DNA of 64,000 nt. Origin: Romanomermis culicivorax (lineage: Eukaryota > Nematoda > Enoplea > Mermithida > Mermithidae). A model generated the notes under the pieces. It was not told the DNA's origin. It did not search any database and was given only the letters and a program-made list of their open reading frames with translations. Shown here piece after piece: positions 38,201 to 51,429 of the stretch; position 1 is the first letter of the stretch; each line of letters starts with the position of its first letter. Both the position numbers and the translations under genes were made by a program. The stretch is taken from contig CAWUHX010000045.1 of NCBI GenBank assembly GCA_963922205.1, forward strand, positions 372,001-436,000. Reading direction: 5' to 3'.

Positions 38201-41200
38201 AAATTTTGCGCAAAAAAAACAATAATCTCGTAGTTTTCCTCACAATTTCGACCTTACTTCTCATTTTTGCGTTCGCTTGCATCGCTTATCGCCGAATCTC
38301 CATCAGGAAGAAAGCCAACGATTCCAATTCTCATTGGTATAATACGCTGCCACTGAGACCTTTCGAATTTATTTCTCACAGAAGTAAATTTTGTGAATTT
38401 TATTGTTCAAAAGTTCTGCATCATTATTGCCGATGTGATAATCTGTCGAATATGTATTTTGTACGGGACAAAAAAGTAAAAACTTCAGCGTGCCCTATTT
38501 TTATGATTGATTTTGGCATCAAAATATCGTTTCCAGTGCTCCGAAAATTTTAATGGTATTCTTCTCGTTTTAGTGAATAGTTACGTTGCAGAACCCGGCG
38601 CGGATACTTATTGTTCCATCGAAAGATCAGAGGGCATTTACGACGATCTCTCGTACTTGGTACCTGATAATGTTCGAATTCCGTGGAATTCGATCACTAA
38701 AGAAGAAATGATAGGCATGGGTTAGTTTTTTAGTGCTTGGCATCTTTCAAGGCTTTAAAACCATTGTTCTGTTACGGTATTATTAGTTCAGTAGTAAGCA
38801 CTTCGTTAAAATTTCATTCCGTTTGTTTAGGTCACTTTGGCGAAGTTTACAGAGGAATATATACGAAGCCCAATGGACGCGTCTTTACTGTGGCAATCAA
38901 AACTTTACGAAGTATGAAATCAGACTATATGTTTTACAGTGGCGTTAAAATCTACGTGATAAAAATAATTTAGCACAGTTCGATACGATTCTGTTGTAAA
39001 TTGTCGCTATTTACCTAAAATTGCTGAAATTACAAGGTGTAAAAAATCTTTCGTAACAAATATCTATTGTGCGATTTTTTTGAATCTTAACGGAAAATTA
39101 TAGTTTGAATCACTTTTCCTGTTCCTTTTTATTTTCTTGATTTTTTTATCATCATGCCGAAGTGTAGCAAATTTGAGCAACGGAGTTTTAAAAACTTTTA
39201 TCGAAGAAAATTACCTGCTTATTTTTAGTTGGTGCGAGGAACGTTAAACAATTCGTCGATGAAGGGATCAGGATGGAACTTTTTGACCACAAAAACGTCC
39301 TATCTTTAGTCGGTATAACTTTCAACGAATCGAATTATCCGCTGATCGTTACACCTTTCATGGCTCACGGTGACTTACTTTCTTACTTAAGAAACCCGAA
39401 TAATGTGAGATTTCGAACGTTTTTACGTTTTTGTTTTTTGGAAAGTTCCCTGAATTTTAGAGTCCTACTGTTCGCAATTTATTAGAATTTGGTATCGACA
39501 TTATTGAAGGATTGAAATATTTGCATCAAATGCGATATGTTCATAGAGACTTGGCGGCCAGAAACTGCATGTAAGTTTTTGGACTGAAATTGGTCGCAGA
39601 AATTTTCACGCTTCTGATCGAAACACATTGTTCCGCTATGAAATTCTGATTCATTGAAGTGCAAAATTCCGGTCAATGCGGGTTTTTTTTTGGTTTTTTT
39701 CTCGACAGGCCATTTGGCTCCTAGGGTTAAAATTTTGCAGGCCAATAGGAATTTCAACAAGCCAAAACTAAAAAGTTTGTAAATAAATTTTGTAGTGAAA
39801 AAACTTTTTTTTAAACAAATTTAGTCAAAAACACTCTTCAAAATCACAGTAGAAGCAAGCATAACAGATAAATCATTAGGAATACATTCATAATCACACA
39901 CAGAATAATAAGGCTCACAAATGACCAGTCATTATTCAAATACATTATCAGGCTTTTTTCGCACAAGCCACGTTCATCTGCAACTTGTGGAAAAATTTGG
40001 TTGCACAGATTATAATTTTTAGTTGCTCGCTATAAAATTGATAAGTTCGCTTAATTTTATCAGGAAAATGATTAAAAGTTACTTCCCTTGTATTTCATTC
40101 ACTTCGCGTCAGTTCCTGACTTTTAAAATTGAATTTCTTGAGTTTTTATTGAGAAATCAAACGTCTGGCTAAAGTAACTTGTTTGGTTCCTGACGCCGAA
40201 AAATTTTGATTTCGAGGCCTCTAAAATATCGGATAATTCATTTTTCATCACATTCTGCTGCAACTGCTGATGATCGATCTTTCCACCATTTGATTGGCGG
40301 AAGAGGTCAAAGATTTTACCTTCTTTTTAGATCTTATATATCTGAAGCCAGTAATTTACCAGTCACAATTATTTATCAAAAGCGATTGTTTTCACATGAT
40401 CTATAACATAAAAAAGCGCGATAAGTATTTTACTTCGGACTTGAATATTTCCGGCGCTTAACACTGAAAGAAAATTTTAGATTATGATTTGGAAATATTT
40501 TTCCTGCATGAAGGGTCTATTTTTTCAGTGAATTCAATGAGTTTTCTGTGGGGCAAACTAGAATTCAAAAATTAGGCACAATGAATCTGAATGGCTTCTT
40601 CAGATAGCAAGAACATCTGCCATTTTCCCATGCGCATGTTTTAATCATTTTCCAAATGCAAAAAGTTATGTTCACCATAAGCCAAAAATTCTAAAGCGCA
40701 GAAAACCAATTTTGTAAAAATAATCTAGAAAAATCTTGATTTTTGTCAAATACGTGGAAAAAACAATACAAGGTCAAACATTCATCCATAACATGCTGGT
40801 TTCTGAAAGCTATAAGCATAAGCTAGGATGACATTTTCTAACCGCACAACAGAAATGATACCAAGATTCATAAATGATTTAAAATCCAAGCGAAGCGCCG
40901 GAAAGTTTTCTGTATTTTTCGTTTTAGAATGCATAATAATGCATCTCCGCACAGGAAGCCCTATAGCCTAATCAAAAAGGATGGTTAGGCTCTCATTTTT
41001 ACAAGCCAATTTGGCTTGTGCCCCTACATTTTTAGGAGCCATGGCTCCTAATTGGCTTAAAAAATCCCTGGGTCAATGCAATTAAACTGCTTTACGTGTT
41101 TGCAAATTCATGTAATATCTTAAGCTACAAAATTAAAGTACGAAAATGAGTTTTCATTTACAAAAATCGACAGTAATTTTGATTTTCAATCTTTTTTTAT

Positions 41201-42599
41201 CTCTGATTATACGAATTCGACATATTTCTAAAGGTTGGACGAAAATTTATGCGTCAAAGTCGCCGACTTCGGTCTTTCTAGGGACGTTTACGAAAGCGAA
41301 TTTTATTTAAGCGTTAATATTAACGCAGATATACCGATTAGATGGCTTCCCCCTGAAAGCATAGAGCGTCAAGAATATTCAGCGAAAAGTGACGTGGTAG
41401 GCTGAAATTTCGGAAAGCTGACTTTTATTTTTTGTTGTAATTTAATTTTTTGCATTCTCTATTACCCTTATCTTTTTCTGCATTTCTACCTAAAAAGACG
41501 TAGAAATAGAACGAATTGTAAATTTTTCAGTTTTCAAAAACATTCTTCGACATAATTAAAAAGTACATTTGTTTATAAGTTTCGCTTATCAATCAGATTT
41601 TCAAAAGCTGGATAGTTTCTCGCTGAATAAAATTGCTAGAAAGTACCCTGGAGAAAATAAATTTTATTGTTCTCTTTAAACTGATTCATTTTAGTGGTCG
41701 TATGGCGTAACGTTGTGGGAATTGATGACACGAGGCCTTACACCCTACTCTCACCTTACGGGTTATCGTTTATTGGATTATGTCAAATCTGGTCAGAGGT
41801 TACCATTACCCAAAATGTGCCCTGTTGAAATGTAAGATATTTTCTGTCGTCGATTTTGTGATAACTTCGATTCAACTTGATGAAAAAACAACATTGAATT
41901 GGACACTTGAGAAACTTTTGATTTTCGACAGCCCGGAGTGCGCTTCTCTAAAAACTCAAAGGACGAATAAAAGCTGAAGTTGACAAAAGATAAAGAATTC
42001 ATAAAAACTTTTTCTTGTTGGTACAATGATTAATCAGATAGAGGAAATTACTTGTGTCAAGTACAGTTTGATAAAAAAGCGAAATTTTTCGAAAATTCCA
42101 CCTTTGAGAAACAACATTTGTTTTTCCGATCCTTCAATCGCTTATGATTAAAGTAAAGTGAAGATCATAATTGGAAACATGCCACATTCATTTATGCGAA
42201 GCCGTAAATTTTTGATGCTGTTCTTGTCGCTTCGTCCTGAACACACAACACTGAATTTTAGAAAATTAAAAAATGTGAAATTACTTGTAATTTGTTTTTC
42301 AGTAAACTGATTTTCAAGTCTGGAGGATGATCTACGAAAAAATTTTCTGTGTGTGTGTGTGTGTAAAATGCTTCCATTTCTCCTCGTTTTTCTTTAGCTT
42401 CGAACTTATGAAAATGTGTTGGTACCCGAGACCGAACGATCGACCGGATAGCGGAGAAGTCTTAGTTCGTCTGAAGGTAATCATTAAAATGTTGGAGTCG
42501 GACGCCCCGAGCTATTACAATATGCAAACTTGTTTGGAATCGATGTCCCAATACGAGGTTCCTTGTTCACTTAACGACGCTGGCCGTCAAGAACAGTGA
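35208..42599 (+). CDS. Met-like receptor tyrosine kinase (SEMA-PSI-IPT-TM-kinase), 15 exons
   Basis: Proposed exons: 35208-35498, about 35604-35732, 35790-36470, 36718-36957, 37026-37142, 37511-37708, 37834-37964, 38025-38383, 38574-38720, 38831-38911, 39229-39404, 39461-39570, 41234-41396, 41695-41831 and 42398-42599. Phases agree throughout, giving about 1,053 residues. Order: hydrophobic signal peptide (FLLVVVCC), SEMA propeller (exons 1-5), PSI module (CGWC), one IPT-like repeat (GIPCQL..LSCHIES), a TM helix (VVFLTISTLLLIFAFACIAY), juxtamembrane YDDLSYLV, then kinase: GMGHFGEVYRG, VAIK, HRDLAARN, DFG, RDVYESEFYLS and IRWLPPES. All catalytic residues are present. The tail after the kinase is short and lacks Met's paired docking tyrosines. 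Exon 2 limits are the least certain (donor 35732 or 35744). Nematode SVH-2 has this architecture. Confidence 0.9.
39679..41070. mobile_element. hAT-like insertion in the receptor-kinase intron (8-bp duplication GGTCAATG)
   Basis: GGTCAATG occurs at 39671-39678 and 41071-41078, directly flanking a 1,392-bp block. The block's ends are weakly inverted (CGGGTTTTTTTTT at left; inverse of right end CAGGGATTTTTT), and both sides carry GGAGCC/GGCTCC and AAGCC/GGCTT motifs. It contains two degenerate GGCGC hairpins (40451-40467, 40889-40901) and no recognisable protein. It fills most of the 1.66-kb intron between the HRDLAARN exon and the DFG exon. Confidence 0.75.
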
Positions 42600-43559
42600 T
42601 GTATGTTTCCTTCAAAATATAAGTTTTTATATCCTTTTCGAGATTATTTTTTTATTCGACATTTATACCGTTTCCGCAATTTTGTGAGCAGTCAATTTGA
42701 ATGTTAAATTATTTGTTTTATTTTTGTCTTCCGAAAAAGTATGATTTCGAATATCATACCGAGATTGTGAATTCTGAAAACGTTTTCGAACAAACATCGC
42801 GACATTTATGCCATACAGGTATGAGTTTTGTCATGCCGATCATTTCTTATTTTGCAGTAAAATATCTGCAGAGCTATGTAGGACATGCTTTTATTGGATT
42901 CACAGGATCACTAGAAATGCTGGAAATTCACTCCAGGTATCACTAAACAAATATTGACTGTCATAGTTTTTTCTAAAATGCTTCCTAATTTTAATAGCGG
43001 AATAAACCACGTGTAACTAAATACTTGTGACGGCACAAAGCGTAACCGTTACTAATCTTTCGAGGAAAAATTTCAATGGTAAATCCGTTGCTTTTAATTT
43101 CGACGGTGGTACATTTTCACCATTTTTTCACTTGCACAGAGAAAATCTTTTCGGTCTTATCTCTGCATTTGAGTAACGGGATGACGACTACCTCTGGCTG
43201 TTCAAAATGAAGTATAGAATGATGCCGCATTTCGAATTCTCAGCAATTATTTACCAAAGAGGTCACATTCTGAAATCTGATTTACTACATAGAACATCTT
43301 TGAATAATCAATTTTAAAGATTGTATATGATTCCGCATGTGTTATAGCGATTCTAATGAAATTTCAGTTGAACAAAAATATTATGACTGACATGAATTTA
43401 AGTCAAAAGTCAAGAAAGGGTTCTAAGACTCATTCAGATTAGCGTAAAGATTTTTTACCCAAAATTTGTGTGCCCATAGATAAACATAATGGATGCCTAT
43501 ACCCCAATTTTTATCTTTCACGTCTAAATTCTAGTTTAACTTTAAGGAAAATGAAATCG
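42600..43559. other. Downstream of the receptor gene, nothing coding
   Basis: No exon is recognised. A short TATAGTCTG-MITE fragment (CATAGTTTTTTCTAAAATGCTTCC) lies at 42964-42987. No clear poly(A) signal was found close to the stop at 42597-42599. Confidence 0.4.
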
Positions 43560-44520
43560 ACGAAAAATGAATTTAGAAAAATTTGAATTTCGCTCAATCA
43601 TCAAATTCCTCACAGAGAAGGGCATCAAAACGAAATGGCCTCAGTATTCACGGATGGCAAAGCAACAATCTGCCTATGGACTGCAGAATTTCATCATGGT
43701 AGGGGGTCAAATTGATGATGATGATGATTCTCCGGTCCACCAATTGCAGCCACTGATGAGCAAAATTGCGAAGCAGTCCAACATCATCGAACTGGGGTTG
43801 GTTAAATTGTCGAATAAATAAGCCTTCCACTGGCAGTATTTTAAAAAAATTTTAAACAAAAAATCGCACCTTTCGAAAAAGTATCAACTCAATTAGTGCC
43901 TAGAATGCTCTCGACGTTGAATAGGGACGATCGGGTCATGTTCAGCAGATTGAATTGTGACCAAATTAGAAAAGACTGAAAATTTGCATTTCCGTCTTCC
44001 TACTATATGTGATGAGACGTGGCTTCGTTGTTGTGATCCAGAAAACAAGTATGAATCCATGTAAAGCTCAAAAAAGTTCCAAGTCCAATCATCCACTGGA
44101 AGATTATGGCCTCAATTGATTGGAATCCAAGGGTATTCGACACATGATTACCTTCCACAGTAGAACAATTTTTGGCCAATACTATGCTGACATAATTGTG
44201 CGAGTCCATGAATCAGTCAAACAAGAAAATCTTGATTGCAAGAAATGCGCCAACTCGTCGATGCCAAGCTACTAACTTTATCGAACTTCCGTACCCACCT
44301 TGCTTGCCAGATTATCAACCTGTGATTTATTCCCGTTTGGATAAAACCTGCGTGGAAAAAAAATTTCGAATGATAATGAATAGAAAACTGCAGCCATTTT
44401 TTGAATGTCCAAACTACAGATTTAATTTAAAATTGCTCTAGAAATGTTACACGTCGTTGGGAAAAGTGCTTGGAACGTTTGGTTAACTATGTTGAAAAAT
44501 CATAATAAAAGTGAAGCTAT
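43560..44520 (+). pseudogene. Decayed mariner transposase
   Basis: The first frame begins with a mariner-type N-terminus (EKFEFRSIIKFLTEKGIKTK) and then diverges. Further on, in shifting frames, come the catalytic DETWL..CDPENKYES segment (about 44016-44060), KIMASIDWN, LPYPPCLPDY (about 44285-44320; family PPYSPDLAPSDY) and a C-terminal CYTSLGKVLG. Several stops and frameshifts separate them. The order and strand are right for one ancient copy. Confidence 0.8.
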
Positions 44521-45367
44521 GGTTGACTCTTAGTGACTCGCAGAACTTTTTGAACTCCCGTCGTCGTACATGTTCCGTTGAGTCGCGAGTTTATTTTCAT
44601 ACGTTTGCGTTATCATCGACTTGAATTAGTCATCCTGCCACCAGAAAATTACGCTTACATAGTAAAAAAGTCCTTTATCTTCTGATTATTTTAACATGTA
44701 TAGTTTGCCTTATTGGCTTTTCTTAATGTTTCGCATAGTGCCCGCACAGTACTGATGTATTTTTTTGGATTATGAAGGTGAAAAGCATACTATTGTCCGG
44801 ATGTAGACGGAAGTTTAATGTTGAAAAAACCACACAATTGCTTTAAAAATTTTTTGATTCGTCGAACTCTTCACTTTTATGAACTTGAATTATTTCCATT
44901 ATAAAAACTTACTATGGTTGGGAAAGTTGATGTTCACACAGTTCACTTTGATGAGGTATTCCAGTTGGCTCATTTCAAATTAATTAGTCTGCCATAAAGC
45001 ATTTGCGGCCAATTCTGCATCCTTACGCTTTAGTGATAATGATGGATCAAAATAGTAATCACTGTATTGAAATACTTGATCCGGAGTTAATGGGTATTCG
45101 CTTAACTACGAGAATCTTATTTTGTAAGATCTTTGCAATAAGCCGCAATTACTTCCCGAACTGCAGACGATCTTGATAACCATATTAGAAATTCTGCTAT
45201 CTCCCTACTGCATTGTTCGGTGATTCTAGATCAACACAATCTCAAACTTACGGGTTTCTGAAAAAGCTCACAATTCTTCGTTGGAATCGCAACATTTCCC
45301 TTTTGATATTTTCGGATTGTACGTATTATCAATAATGTATTTATAATCACTTTTCAGATATACTCTC
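44521..45367. other. Intergenic, nothing recognised
   Basis: Spacer between the mariner remnant and the second SEMA locus. No exon or repeat was identified. Confidence 0.35.
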
Positions 45368-48300
45368 ATGAGATATATGATACACTGCATTGGATTGTTG
45401 TTCGGCCAGTGTTTATCATTGGCCATTCCGCATGAGCCATATCGAAATCTGCCAGTGAAGCCACGTAGTAATGATTACTTTTCGAATATTTCGATAATAA
45501 AACTGAGGAAGATACAAGATTCTTGCTTCATTTTGAATAATACCAATATTTTTATATCGAAATGTCTCGAATTATCGACAATTTACGATCGCATCGAAAT
45601 AAATTCGTTGAATTCAAGTAGGAAAATCGTATACTCTTCTGAAATCACGTGGAACGATAATACAACGCTGCTCATCATATGTTTTGAGCCGCCTGCAAAG
45701 GTGAGGTCAAGATCTACATTAATTCTACGGTTCATTTTTTGTTGAAGACAAAGAGTAACAATCAAAAATCTAGAGCAATCCTTCACTGTAGAATTATTGG
45801 TGTCAAAGTCTCCAAATGATGGAATAATATTCTACTTAATTAATATATGATCGATGTAGCGATCCCAGGAGAGTAAGTTCAACACGGAAAAACTAACAAT
45901 GCTTGTAACTGTATCGAATTAAAAAATTTATCGTCCATGAGCGATAGATACAACAGCATAAAATTTCTTCCAATAAAATTTTTCGATTAACACTCAAGAG
46001 TCAAACATAGTTTCTTCCAAATCAAAAGTAAATACGCATCGTGGTCTTTCTATGATTTTGGTCTTCAGATTGTCATGGAGAGATTAAGGATTTTTCTGAT
46101 GCCCTTTGTCAATCAAACGGTTTTCGTGCTTAAACCATTGAGAGTCAAAAATACACATTGTTGTATTGCCTTGTATTTCTGTAATAATAAGTCCCTATTG
46201 GAATGTTATGAACATCGATTGGCCGAAGAAACGTTATAGTGCGATCTTAGCCCGAGTTTTCTATGGTTTATCTTGAAAGCAGCATGAGAATTGAACTCAC
46301 AATAGCCATGATTTATCGAAAGGGATCACTATTTGAAGTTCCTGAATGTTGCACTGAATATATTTGTAAAAAATGACGTTGATCAACACCAGGTCTTACA
46401 GACTGTGAATTGCAAAACTTATCGTCCATACCCAATACCTTTCTTACTGTAATGTGATGGAACTGAAAGTGAAACAAATGCAATCATGAAATTATCTGAT
46501 TCTGATTACCATGCTATATAATCTGATACCAAAAATTTTGCACAAAACATCGACTGATCGAAAAAGCCATGTCGATCATTTACTACCAATTCAAATGTTT
46601 GTCACTCTTGCCGCCGCTTCAGTGGAGTATGTATTCTGCGATAAGGACAGGCGGCATTGCATTTTTAATAAGCTTAGGAAAGTCACCAATTTAATGACGG
46701 TTGAAAACGTAAGAATTGACATTCATACGTGATCAACCTTGGGTGAAGTCTCTAAAACCAAAAATAGAGTCCTTAATTGATCCTTAAGCTGAAAACGTCG
46801 AAAAAATTTTTCTGTCTTATTACAAAACAACCCTTATGATCGATTTGCCAAATGATACGCGGGGCACAAAACCATGTTCACGCAAATTGACAACTGCTCG
46901 CACGACAGCTCTTTCCTCTAGTTAACTGAGGTAGTTGGGAGAACAGCTTGACAAAAAACGATGCTGGTTCATTAACAGCTTGAGTATTTCTACGAATTAT
47001 CTTTTGTTCCGAAGTTAACGGACTACAATATATTTTATCAATCATCACAGTAACATTTATGCAGCAACCTTCAACAGCCAGACCCTCAAACACCCTGTTA
47101 AGCTTCGTCTATACGCCGAGTGGAGTTTAGGAATCCTTAGCGGCAAGTCGATTCCCGAGTATATCAGCAGAGTACATACACATTACTTTCATGGCACTAT
47201 GTTATACTGATGACCTTCTACATGAATGTGCAGAATAAAAAAATCGGAACACTTATCCTGTACGAAAACCGCTAATCATACAGAAGAAAGATTATTTCTT
47301 GCGTACTTCTTAGGATTTATCCTATCCACGTACCCCTTCCCCTACCCTATGTATGACTGTTAAAATTGACTAAAACGAATAAAAACGAAAAATGACTAAA
47401 AACGACATTCAATTGATTTTGAATTTTTTTCGGCGTTTTATCCCAAGATGAATTTTTCTGGAATATATTCCGAAAAATGGTTGGAAAATGTGTGTTTTCT
47501 CATCGATCTAACTAATTCTGGACGATGAATTTTGACGCGGCTAAAAGCTCTGATACATTTTACGTAAAGGATAGTTCGATTCCTTTTCAATTACAGTAGG
47601 ATAAATGAGTTCCACCGTTTCGGCATCATCACTTTTTCTAGTGCCAATTTGTGTTCATCGATTATAAACAAAAACGATTCCGTAAAAGAGCCGAGGTGCC
47701 CCTGTTCGAACACCCGATCGATACAGTGGCCTTGATTTCCACTGATCTACTCACTTTGGAAAACTCTTCCGGAGTTTTTGCGCTGGATCTGATCTACTTC
47801 TATACGTCTAAAGAAGAAAAAATCTCCCAAACGAGATTCCGTCGAATACGAACATTTTTTGATGAAAATTTGAACTTTTTGAAATCAGACCTAATATCCC
47901 AAAGGGACGAATTCACGAATCATCGAGTGGAAAATGTGCTAGCCTTCCATTTCGGCGGTTTCGCCTACTTCCTGCGCGTGGTAGCCCATCGGGAGACGAG
48001 CTCGTGGCTCCTGGCCGTTGCTCTAGAGCGGCTATGCCTGCATTATCGAGCGACGTGGAACGAATCGTTCGCCGGCATTCACTCGCCATTGCTGCTTCTG
48101 AAGCCAGAAATGAACGAGTTTGGACCCAAGTAAGAAGTTTGGATCTGCCGAACGACAAATAGCATACGATATCATTCTCGACTAAATTAGAGTTACTATA
48201 TCTCATGATGGAAGTTCCGCATATTCCTGATCATCAACTGATACAGATGGATAAGAAACGCTCTTATGAGGTTTGATAAGTTCCTAGTTTGTTTTTATAT

Positions 48301-49842
48301 AATGCGTCTAAGCTATAAAATAACAAAACTTATGTACTGTAGTCAAAATTGTTTTTCATCAGGTTTTTCGTTGCAAAAATTGTTAAGGTTAGTTGAGGGT
48401 GATCACAAACCTGCAGCACTATATGCATCACGATTCAACACCAAATCATATTTTTAGAAATAGTACTGGCCTTCTACTTCCATAATTTAGAAGCATTTCA
48501 AGAATAACAGACTGTAATTTCCATTTTTTCAGGCTTCAAAAAATGACCAATCAAGCCAAAACATAAAAAATATTTTGCACAGCAAGCGCTACTTATAAGG
48601 ACCGAATTACAGTGTATGGAATAAACTGCAACGGTGACTGTATAATAAACGGAGTTGAGCTACACTCTAAGCTTCAGCTCAGCTGGAGCAAAATCTGTCT
48701 AATTTAACCAGTCCCAAATTATTTGAGAAAATTTTCAGTCGGTCTGTTCGTCATTGATGGACGAGAAAATTGTTATCTATGATTGCGGTAATAAGCCTAT
48801 TATTTTTCCGGATTCAAATTACTTTCAACGTGTCGATATTTCAAAATAAACAGATCATAAGCATTAGCAGATATGACAGACCAATAAGACTCAGACGAAG
48901 CTATCTCATCAAATGCCTTGTAACCACAACCAATATTCCGAAAACCTGTATGGTACAACCATTCATAAAACTCATTATAAAAAATTGTCCTCACTCCCAT
49001 ACAATTGGCGCCATTTCTGTTACTATTCTTATGAAAACAGCTCTTCTCAATGTAGAAAATTTTGTGGAATGGAGAAAAGTGTGTGAATAAGTTCATCGGT
49101 TTCTTATTTTCAGACTACTGACCAGCAAGAGTCCAGTTGCAGCAAACTTCGATCCCGAAACCAACATTTTGCAAGTCTTCGTCGGTGAATACGACGATAG
49201 AAAATTGGTTTATTCGATGCACGTGTATGACATGCAGAACGTCTATAGAGAAATAAATCAACATAGAATATCGGTCTCGTCAACAAAATTTCAGGTAGTG
49301 ATTTCAAGCTAAAAAAATTTCTTCCACGGTGCAGAATATTGCAGATCATCCCACTTCGATGAGTTTTACCTGCGACTAGAGGGATCTTCTAGTGTAGAAC
49401 CCAATTCAGTATTCTCAATGTAAGATGACGGATCCGAAAAAGAATAATTGCTTTTCATTGAATTGAGGAAGATCAAATACCACGAGTCTGATTGACCGAC
49501 TCTACAGATCGTGACTCAAGAATACTTTAGCATCTAGCGTTATGAAACCGGTAAAGGAGTAAATTTTAATTTCAACTTGTTAGCTGGAGATTTCAGTAAG
49601 TGTCCCTTCTTTACATAAGTAAGATTCTTCACTATAATTGACATGTCCGAATATCTGATTTTACTATTGATGATACAGATTCCGACACTGACTCGCGAAC
49701 AACGAGGTTTCTTGTTAATCTGTTGCATTTCTGCTGAATTTTTAGATGCGCTTGTAAACTGACAAAACGTGTGTTTCAGTATTTCGTCAATTGCTATGAC
49801 AACGCGAGTAATACCTCCAACGATTTACCGTTGCCAAATCAG
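45368..49842 (+). CDS. Second SEMA-domain locus, tandem paralogue of the Met-like receptor, 3' part not visible
   Basis: Four exons are well supported: 45368-45700 (signal peptide IHCIGLLFGQCLSLAI, then LSTIYDRIEINS matching STIYDRILLNS of the first gene), 47642-48129, 49114-49294 and 49780-49842, with agreeing phases (0, 2, 0, 0) and GT-AG junctions. They parallel exons 1 and 3 of the receptor (GVFALDLIYFY with FAIDLIYVY; FAYFLRV with YAYFLRV; YFVNCYDNASN with MFYDCYNSSN). A candidate second exon ends at the GTAAGA donor near 46710, but no matching acceptor was found. This copy has introns where the first gene's exon 3 is continuous. No PSI, TM or kinase exon follows before the transposon-rich 50-64 kb region, so it may be truncated, secreted, or continue beyond the window. 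Confidence 0.7.
48470..48530. mobile_element. Terminal fragment of the TATAGTCTG MITE
   Basis: ATTTAGAAGCATTTCAAGAATAACAGACTGTA matches the end of full copies such as 50317-50566. It lies in an intron of the second SEMA locus. Confidence 0.6.
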
Positions 49843-49966
49843 GTGAGAGATTTTTTTTTGTAGAACTCATCAGAGGGGGATGTCGTGTTGATACTCTAGC
49901 AGTATTCTATGAGAATACTTTTTCACGTCGATCAAAAATATTTCATTGATCAAAATCACGACGATT

Positions 49967-50211
49967 CACAATCTGTTTTCATTAAAATGCTTGTAAATGT
50001 CCAAAATGGAGAGCAATTACTATTTCATTATTTTACATTTTTCTGCTAAACCATATGTCGCATGGGACTTGAAATTTGTGAGCCTACTCATTAAACCCAT
50101 ACCTTTTTGTGAGTAAAAAATTCTACAGTAAGCTTTGTGTAACTACCTTAAATGATGGTACTTACTTTTTGTCACTTTGAATTTGGAAGAATTTCAAAAA
50201 AACGGATTATA
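49967..50211. mobile_element. TATAGTCTG MITE, subfamily with CTGCTAAACCATATGTC
   Basis: Starts CACAATCTGTTTTCATTAAA and ends TTTCAAAAAAACGGATTATA. It shares the internal motif CTGCTAAACCATATGTCGCA with the copy at 2391-2573, which sets this pair apart from the 13495 type. Confidence 0.7.
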
Positions 50212-50316
50212 GTATATGGATCCTTTTTCTCGACAGTGCCCAGGAATGCCAAATTCACTAATGTTTATTTTTACTGTCTTTGCCAAGAGAAAAAGTCTAA
50301 GTACAGCCCATGACTC

Positions 50317-50566
50317 TATAGTCTGTTTTTTATAAAATGCTTCCAAATAGAAAAGTGACACAAATCAGTACTGTCGTCAAAATCGTTTACATAAAGTTCT
50401 TACCGTAAAATTTTCAACTCGAAAAATTGGTAAAGGTTAGGTTAGTATGCTCACAAATTTCCAGTCCATTATGATATATTGTTTATCAGAAAATTGCAAA
50501 AATCTGAAATACTACTTGCTTTCCACTTTCATTATTTGGAAGCATTTCAAGAAAAACAGACTGTAG
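50317..50566. mobile_element. Full-length TATAGTCTG MITE (250 bp), reverse orientation
   Basis: Starts TATAGTCTGTTTTTTATAAA and ends AAGAAAAACAGACTGTA. The interior is the reverse complement of 13495-13743 (GACACAAATCAGTACTG, TTACCGTAAAATTTT, TACTACTTGCTTTCCACTT) with scattered changes. Confidence 0.85.
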
Positions 50567-51429
50567 TTTGGTAATTTAGTCTGACAAGATTGCATTCCTA
50601 TATTATAGACATGTGCTCGAAATCTGGCGAGGGGAAGTTTATGAGTGTAAATTCTGAAATTGCACACGTTGTAGTGCTTTCGATAGCCCACGGTAAATAG
50701 AATAATGTTACACCTCTTTAACAGAAATTTGCATAAATGTGCAAAAAAGCACAGTTATGGCCTGCACATAGTCTAAGGAACGGCAACAGATATAAACTTG
50801 TACCTATACTCCATTCATTTTCAATTGAGCCTTTGAATCAAAAAATAAAAACAAATCGATGGGTTATGTAATGACCATGCATTGAGAGACAAAATTGTAT
50901 TACTTTCAGGTTGTAGCCCGTCTGCTACAGTCGATCGGATAAAAAAGCGGCATTTACGCATGTCGTTTATGATTCACATGAACATTTTTCCTTCACGTGG
51001 CTGATTAGGGATAATGAGTTATATTCATATTAGACCGAAACAGCTAATATCAAAAGGTACCTCATGATATGAAACTCTGACTTTACACTGCTATGGAATT
51101 ATAACATTACAGACTTAATCGAAATTTAGGATTGCATATTGCAGAAAACTGTTAGATGATTATAGCCCATTCAATTTAAAATAATGGACATAGCGAGAGC
51201 CAAAAAATAGGTTCAATTTAATATGCACATTCCACTTAGTGGAATACCTTATACTGTAGAAAAACTTGATAGTCTGTTTTTTTAAATGCTTGTACCCGAA
51301 AAACGATGAGATAAAGTATACATTGTTTGTTCAGTTACCGCAGGTGCGTACACTATACTGTATTACGGGACAAACGCGGCAATTGAAGTTTGACGGAATT
51401 AAGACACGATTTCTGATAGGATTAAGCTT
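50567..51429. other. Spacer, nothing coding
   Basis: One MITE terminus occurs at 51269-51293 (GATAGTCTGTTTTTTTAAATG). No exon continuing the second SEMA locus could be found here. Confidence 0.4.

Noticed and set aside
44196-44441. 81-codon ORF as a small gene
   Set aside because: It is the C-terminal catalytic part (PPCLPDY) of the decayed mariner, out of frame with the rest.
46511-46732. Firm second exon of the tandem SEMA locus
   Set aside because: The donor is good and the residues are vaguely similar, but no acceptor in the required phase was found, so it is mentioned only as a candidate.
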